Below, piece by piece: positions 60,338-64,000 of a stretch of DNA of 64,000 bases. A model generated the notes under the pieces. That model had not been told where the DNA came from. It saw only the letters and a program-made list of their open reading frames with translations, and made no database searches. The first letter of the stretch is position 1; each line of letters begins with the position of its first letter. The position numbers were made by a program, and so were the translations under genes. Origin of the DNA: Planomonospora sp. ID67723 (GTDB lineage: Bacteria; Actinomycetota; Actinomycetes; Streptosporangiales; Streptosporangiaceae); NCBI RefSeq assembly GCF_015711605.1, contig NZ_JABTEZ010000002.1, forward strand, positions 1,240,001 to 1,304,000, in the 5' to 3' direction.

Positions 60338-61224
60338 ACGTGTCACGCACCGTGCTGATCACCGGAGCCACCGGAACCGTGTCCACCGCACTGATCAACG
60401 CGCTGGAAGGGGCCGATGTGAAGCTGCGTGCTCTCGTCCGCGAAGAGTCCGCAGCGGACGGCCCGCGCGGGCGGAGCGCCGAGGTCTTCGCCGGTGACCT
60501 CGATGACGCTCGGTCGCTGCCGCCCGCCTTCGAGGGCGTGCAGGACGTGTGGCTGCTCACCCCGAACGGCCCGCGCGCTCCGGAGAACAACATGAACGCC
60601 GTGTGGGCCGCACGTCAGGCCGGTGTGGAGCGTATCGTGCGCTTGTCCGTCGTCGGCGCGGCACACGACGCGCCGAACCGCAGCGGCAGGCTGCACGCGT
60701 TGTCCGACCGGGAGATCGAACGATGCGGCATGCGCTGGACGATTCTGCGTCCGCACTGGTTCATGCAGAACCTCCTGAACGAGGCGGGCGACATCTCCGC
60801 CACCGGCGCGTTCTCGCTGAACATGGCCTCGGCGCGGATCGGCATGATCGATGTACGCGACATCGCCGAGTGCGCTGCCCGCGTGCTCCTCGACGACCCG
60901 GATCGCCACCACGGCGAGACGTACACCCTCACCGGCCCGCGCCCGCTGACGTTCGACGATGTCGCCGGTCAATTGAGTCTCGCTCTCGGCAGGTCCATCA
61001 CGTACCTGCCGGTCGGCGACGACGCCAAGCGCAAGACCCTGCTCGGCCACGGCGTCCCGGAATGGATCGTCGACATGCTCGAGGAGTACGCGCAGGCGTA
61101 CGTCTCCGGCTGGGGAGACTTCACCACCGATACGGTCGCCGACCTTCTGGGCCATCCGCCGCGCGGCATCGCCGACTTCATCCGCGACCACGCCGCGGCG
61201 TTCGCCCCGGCCGGCGACGGCTGA
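60334..61224 (+). CDS. NmrA-family NAD(P)-binding protein
   Basis: 296 residues beginning 'MNVSRTVLITGATGTVSTAL', the NAD(P) glycine motif. 'VWLLTPNGPRAPENNMNAV' and 'GMRWTILRPHWFMQNLLNEA' are typical of NmrA/QOR2-type atypical SDRs. AAGGGA precedes the ATG, which overlaps the MFS stop by four bases. It is probably a reductase or redox sensor acting with the exporter in a detoxification unit. Confidence 0.92.
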   Translation: MNVSRTVLITGATGTVSTALINALEGADVKLRALVREESAADGPRGRSAEVFAGDLDDARSLPPAFEGVQDVWLLTPNGPRAPENNMNAVWAARQAGVERIVRLSVVGAAHDAPNRSGRLHALSDREIERCGMRWTILRPHWFMQNLLNEAGDISATGAFSLNMASARIGMIDVRDIAECAARVLLDDPDRHHGETYTLTGPRPLTFDDVAGQLSLALGRSITYLPVGDDAKRKTLLGHGVPEWIVDMLEEYAQAYVSGWGDFTTDTVADLLGHPPRGIADFIRDHAAAFAPAGDG

Positions 61225-61279
61225 AACCGTCGCCCGCCCCGGTGGCCCCGCCCGCCGTTCGGCCGGCGCGCCAGACCAC

Positions 61280-61310
61280 CCGGCGGGCGCCGGAGTGCGC
61301 CGCCCGCCGG
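61280..61310. terminator. Bidirectional hairpin terminator
   Basis: CCGGCGGGCG and CGCCCGCCGG form a perfect 10-bp stem around an 11-base loop between the converging genes ending at 61224 and 61332. Confidence 0.65.
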
Positions 61311-61331
61311 GACCCGGACCGGGCGGGGAGG

Positions 61332-62954
61332 TCAGCCGCCGATCTTCCCCACCCCGGCGCCCGCGGTGACGATCGCCTTCACGGAGGCCGGGTCGTCGAG
61401 GGTGTAGCGGTAGTAGGCGGACGCCTCCTGCACGCCGCCGCTGCAGTCGGGCGCGCCGGAATCCTCGACGAACACGTTGTTGCGCGCGACGCACCTGCCG
61501 GTCGGCCCGGCGTAGGAGTTCGTCACCGGCTCCTCGACCCGCTCGAAGTAGTTGCCCTCGACCAGGCAGCCGGCGTTGGCCTGGCAGGCCACCCCGGTGT
61601 CGGTGTTGTACAGGTAGTAGTTGTTGAACACGTGCACCGGCTCGCCGAACCGCACGCGCGGGTTGCGCTGCGGCGTGCGGTCGAACCAGTTGTGGTGGTA
61701 GGTGACCTTCAGCCGGCCGGTGTCCTGCGCGGCGTTGCCGTCGTCGTGGCCGAGCAGCATGTTCTTGGTGTGGTCGTGCGTGCGGTTCCACGACACGGTG
61801 ATGTACGACGAGCCGCGCTTGATGTCGACCAGCCCGTCGTAGCCGCAGCACAGGTCGTTGTGGTCGATCCAGACGTGGTGCGAGAACATCTGCACGTTGA
61901 TCGCGTCGTCGCTGGCGCCGCGGAACGTCAGGTTGCGGATGATGATGTTGTGCACGGCGTCGGCGGGCGGCGAGGTGACCGCGTTGTCGGCGGGCAGGCC
62001 GATGGTGAGCCCGCCGCCGCTGATGCCGGCGTCGGAGCCGATGCCCACGATCGTCTTGTCCGAGGCGACGTTGTGCATCCCCGCCGGAACCGTGATCATC
62101 CCGCGCACGCAGATGTTCAGGGGGCCGCTCCGGCCGATCGCGGAGATCAGCTCGCCGGCCGTGTCGACCTCGACGGTCGGCCCGCCCGCGCCTCCCACGG
62201 TGCCGTTCTGACCCCAGGCGTTCACCGAGGCGAAGCCGCCGGGCGCCCCCGAAGCGGCGCAGGATCCCGGGGGCACGGTGACCGTGGGGGTGGCCGTGGG
62301 GGAGGGCGGTTGGCTCGGCCCGGCGACGTCGGTCACCAGCACGTCGTCGAACGAGGCGCTCGCGTAGTGGCCGGCCAGGCCCGCCCTGCCGGAGGCGATG
62401 GACGCGTCCGTCGCCGAGACGACCTCCACGCCGCCGACGAAGCCGCGCAGCGTCGTGCCGAACGCCTCCAGCCTGAGGGTGTGCCACGTGCCCGGGGTCA
62501 CGGTCGCCGGTGCCGAGTCGAGGGTCACCGGGGCGCCGCCGAGCCGCTTGCCCAGGACGACCGAGCCGGTGTTGCTCAGGCCCAGGAAGTAGTAACTGCT
62601 GGTGCTCTGCGCCCTGGCCAGCACCGCGACGTGCCGGCCGGCGCCGTTGAACGCGATCGGCTTCACCCGTGCCTGCACCGCCTGGTTCGCCCAGCCGGCG
62701 CCGGCCACGGCTCGGGCGTCCGCGCTGGTGCCGGACTGCCGGTACACCCGCGAGCCGTCGGCGACCACGGACCAGCTTCCTCCGGACCTGGACCAGCCGG
62801 TGGCGTCGCCGTCCTCGAAGTCGTCGCCGAACAGCGTGGCGGCGAACGCGCTGGGCACCGCCGTCAGCGTCAGCGCCCCGAACAGCGTGGCCGTGACGGC
62901 CGCCGTGAACGCGGCGAGCAGCGTGACAGCGCCGCGCCCTCTCCTTCTTCGCAC
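61332..62954 (-). CDS. Secreted pectate lyase (PL1) with N-terminal concanavalin-like domain
   Basis: 540 residues from a GTG at 62954, with GGGAGG 7 bases upstream. A signal peptide (about 1-38) is followed by a jelly-roll domain (about 40-205) of the laminin G/concanavalin type and a Pro/Thr linker. The PL1 beta-helix spans about 225-540. Family features are 'SHHVWIDHNDLCCGYDGLVD' (calcium-site Asp residues), 'GRLKVTYHHNWFDRTPQRNP' ending R-V-R-F-G (catalytic Arg) and a C-terminal 'VTAGAGVGKIGG'. It cleaves polygalacturonate by beta-elimination. A LacI-type operator lies ~75 bp upstream. Confidence 0.95.
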   Translation of the reverse strand: MRRRRGRGAVTLLAAFTAAVTATLFGALTLTAVPSAFAATLFGDDFEDGDATGWSRSGGSWSVVADGSRVYRQSGTSADARAVAGAGWANQAVQARVKPIAFNGAGRHVAVLARAQSTSSYYFLGLSNTGSVVLGKRLGGAPVTLDSAPATVTPGTWHTLRLEAFGTTLRGFVGGVEVVSATDASIASGRAGLAGHYASASFDDVLVTDVAGPSQPPSPTATPTVTVPPGSCAASGAPGGFASVNAWGQNGTVGGAGGPTVEVDTAGELISAIGRSGPLNICVRGMITVPAGMHNVASDKTIVGIGSDAGISGGGLTIGLPADNAVTSPPADAVHNIIIRNLTFRGASDDAINVQMFSHHVWIDHNDLCCGYDGLVDIKRGSSYITVSWNRTHDHTKNMLLGHDDGNAAQDTGRLKVTYHHNWFDRTPQRNPRVRFGEPVHVFNNYYLYNTDTGVACQANAGCLVEGNYFERVEEPVTNSYAGPTGRCVARNNVFVEDSGAPDCSGGVQEASAYYRYTLDDPASVKAIVTAGAGVGKIGG

Positions 62955-63026
62955 TGTGGAACCTCCCGTTCCGCCGGTGCGTCCGGCCGTGCGTGGACCC
63001 GGCCGGACGCTCTGGTACGAAGTCAG

Positions 63027-63040
63027 GGAAAGCGCTATCC
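63027..63040 (-). promoter_or_regulatory. LacI-type operator for the leftward pectate lyase
   Basis: GGAAAGCGCTATCC differs by one base from the palindrome GGAAAGCGCTTTCC found 230 bp to the right. It lies 73 bp before the pectate lyase start. Confidence 0.75.
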
Positions 63041-63229
63041 GGGTCTTCCGCACTTGTACGCCTCCAAGCGGAGCGGGTCAAGCGTCCCGTTCGCATCCGC
63101 ACTTCCGTTCGGCCGGGGTGCGGATGTCCTCCCAGGTGAGGACGGTCCGGAGGGGAGGGGAAAGGTTCTCGAGAAAGGAGGGCGCCCTCCCCCGCGGGAC
63201 CGCGGAGGGGTCGTTCCGCACCCTTACCG

Positions 63230-63258
63230 TTGACTGGCGTGAGTTGTTAAAGTATGTT
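63230..63258 (+). promoter_or_regulatory. Sigma-70-type promoter, rightward
   Basis: TTGACT (63230-63235) and TATGTT (63253-63258) are separated by 17 bases. Transcription would begin near 63265, immediately before a LacI-type palindrome, the layout of a repressed promoter. Confidence 0.65.
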
Positions 63259-63270
63259 CGCCTCAGTCAA

Positions 63271-63284
63271 GGAAAGCGCTTTCC
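63271..63284 (+). promoter_or_regulatory. LacI-type operator for the rightward pectate lyase region
   Basis: GGAAAGCGCTTTCC is a perfect 14-bp palindrome with a central CG. It overlaps or directly follows the predicted transcription start. Confidence 0.8.
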
Positions 63285-63471
63285 ATTTCCCTCGACGGAA
63301 AGGGATGGTGTCTCACCCGCCGCTTCTGCCCGGTTGCGGGCGCCCGACTCCGCGATGCGCCTCCGCCACCCCCGCCCGACCGCCTCCACGGTGTGCCGGG
63401 CCCCGCCTCGCGCCGGATCCCGTACCGCGACCGGCTGACGCCGCCCTCCCGGACGAGGACGCCGGCCGCGG

Positions 63472-63715
63472 GACATCGGCCGGCTGCACGCGACCTGCCA
63501 CCACGGCCACTTCCACGGCGTCAAAAATCCAGCCCGGGCGGATCCCCGCGGCGGCTTCGGCCGGCCGGTCGGGCGCGGCGACATCCTCGTCGCCCGCAAC
63601 CGCCCCCGCCGGGAACCGCGGCACCGTGACCGGGCCGCGCACCCCTATCCGTACACCGCGGACCCCGCCGCCGCCGGTCATCGTGGCCGCCGGCCCCGGA
63701 GTCGGAAAGATCTGA
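63472..63715 (+). pseudogene. Degraded pectate lyase C-terminal fragment
   Basis: One plus frame from 63472 reads 'DIGRLHATCHHGHFHGVKN', comparable to the 'DTGRLKVTYHHNWFD' box of the intact lyase. It reaches 'HPYPYTADPAAA', the usual Y-x-Y-T-x-D segment near the C-terminus. The ending 'VIVAAGPGVGKI' plus stop lies in another frame, so there is a frameshift. About 100 residues between these boxes are missing. It lies between the operator-controlled promoter and the next, intact pectate lyase gene. Confidence 0.6.
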
Positions 63716-63720
63716 GGCAG

Positions 63721-64000
63721 ATGACCACCAGCACCCGCCGAGGCCCGGGCCTGCGGCACCTGACCACCGCTCTGTCCGCCGCCGTCCTCCTCACCGCCGC
63801 GCTCACCGGCCTGGGCGCCATCGCCCGGGCCGGTACGCATCCCCACCAGGCCGGCGCGGGCGCGGCCCTGTCCGCCGCCGACGCTCCCGTCGGCTTCGCC
63901 TCCGTCAACGCCCTCGGCCAGAACGGAACCACCGGTGGCGCCGGCGGGCGCACGGTCACCGCCACCACCGCCGGGGAGTTCCTGGAGTACATCGACAGCA
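63721..64000 (+). CDS. Second secreted pectate lyase, N-terminal part
   Basis: 93 residues are visible before the right edge cuts the gene. A signal peptide (about 1-38) precedes 'GFASVNALGQNGTTGGAGG', nearly the same as the start of the PL1 domain of the leftward lyase ('GFASVNAWGQNGTVGGAGG'). It lacks the jelly-roll domain of that protein. GAGG lies about 5 bases before the ATG. Expression probably comes from the promoter at 63230-63258 through a ~450-base leader that includes the broken lyase fragment. Confidence 0.85.
   Translation, partial: MTTSTRRGPGLRHLTTALSAAVLLTAALTGLGAIARAGTHPHQAGAGAALSAADAPVGFASVNALGQNGTTGGAGGRTVTATTAGEFLEYIDS

Noticed and set aside
60549-63233. 894-codon plus-strand frame
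   Set aside because: It overlaps the NmrA-like gene out of frame and runs antisense to the pectate lyase; no domain was recognised in it.

Overview
The window is very GC-rich DNA with strong third-position G+C bias, GTG starts, GTGA/ATGA gene overlaps and actinobacterial families (LAL regulators, BtrH_N, TipAS, DUF664, latex-clearing proteins). It fits a filamentous actinomycete chromosome, probably Streptosporangiales/Nonomuraea-like. That placement is an inference; no marker gene is present. The content is accessory: polymer degradation, sugar ABC transporters, regulators and decayed mobile elements. No rRNA, CRISPR array or intact insertion sequence was seen.

Layout. 0-2 kb: two related helical-module proteins, a helix-turn-helix protein and tRNA-Pro(GGG), followed by a broken integrase tail. 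2-8 kb: a peptidase-like protein lacking its second zinc histidine, small enzymes (DUF664, two-domain VOC, BtrH_N) and two transposase remnants. 8-20 kb: a large secreted metzincin-type protein, a TipAS-domain protein, a secreted serine hydrolase, an NmrA-type oxidoreductase behind a MerR/SoxR-like promoter, a two-gene unit (GNAT-PLP enzyme fusion plus CdsA-like protein) and a secreted cysteine-repeat protein. 20-31 kb: a LAL regulator, then a tightly overlapping six-gene carbohydrate operon (LacI, binding protein, two permeases, PF10091 enzyme, GH39-like glycosidase) with a palindromic operator before lacI. 31-38 kb: GH19 chitinase, HEAT-like protein, DeoR/DUF4406 pair, NUDIX hydrolase and an orphan histidine kinase.

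38.6-44.9 kb is the clearest functional system: two tandem latex-clearing-protein (rubber oxygenase) genes, oxiB and oxiA for a molybdenum hydroxylase that should oxidise the aldehyde ends of cleaved polyisoprene, and a divergent TetR regulator. Both Lcp proteins keep the residues known from Lcp of Streptomyces sp. K30, and both genes share an upstream sequence motif.

45-64 kb: an OmpA-family lipoprotein with FVIRP repeats, a membrane protein, a GH78 rhamnosidase operon with ABC transporter and two AraC regulators (one with a TTA codon), a guanidine-III riboswitch before an SMR exporter, a haloalkane dehalogenase-like hydrolase, a LysR/MFS/NmrA divergent set, and two divergently oriented pectate lyase genes that share a LacI-type operator. 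A broken pectate lyase tail lies between the rightward promoter and the second gene. Rhamnosidase plus pectate lyases suggest growth on pectin or rhamnogalacturonan; chitinase and rubber oxygenases add other polymers.
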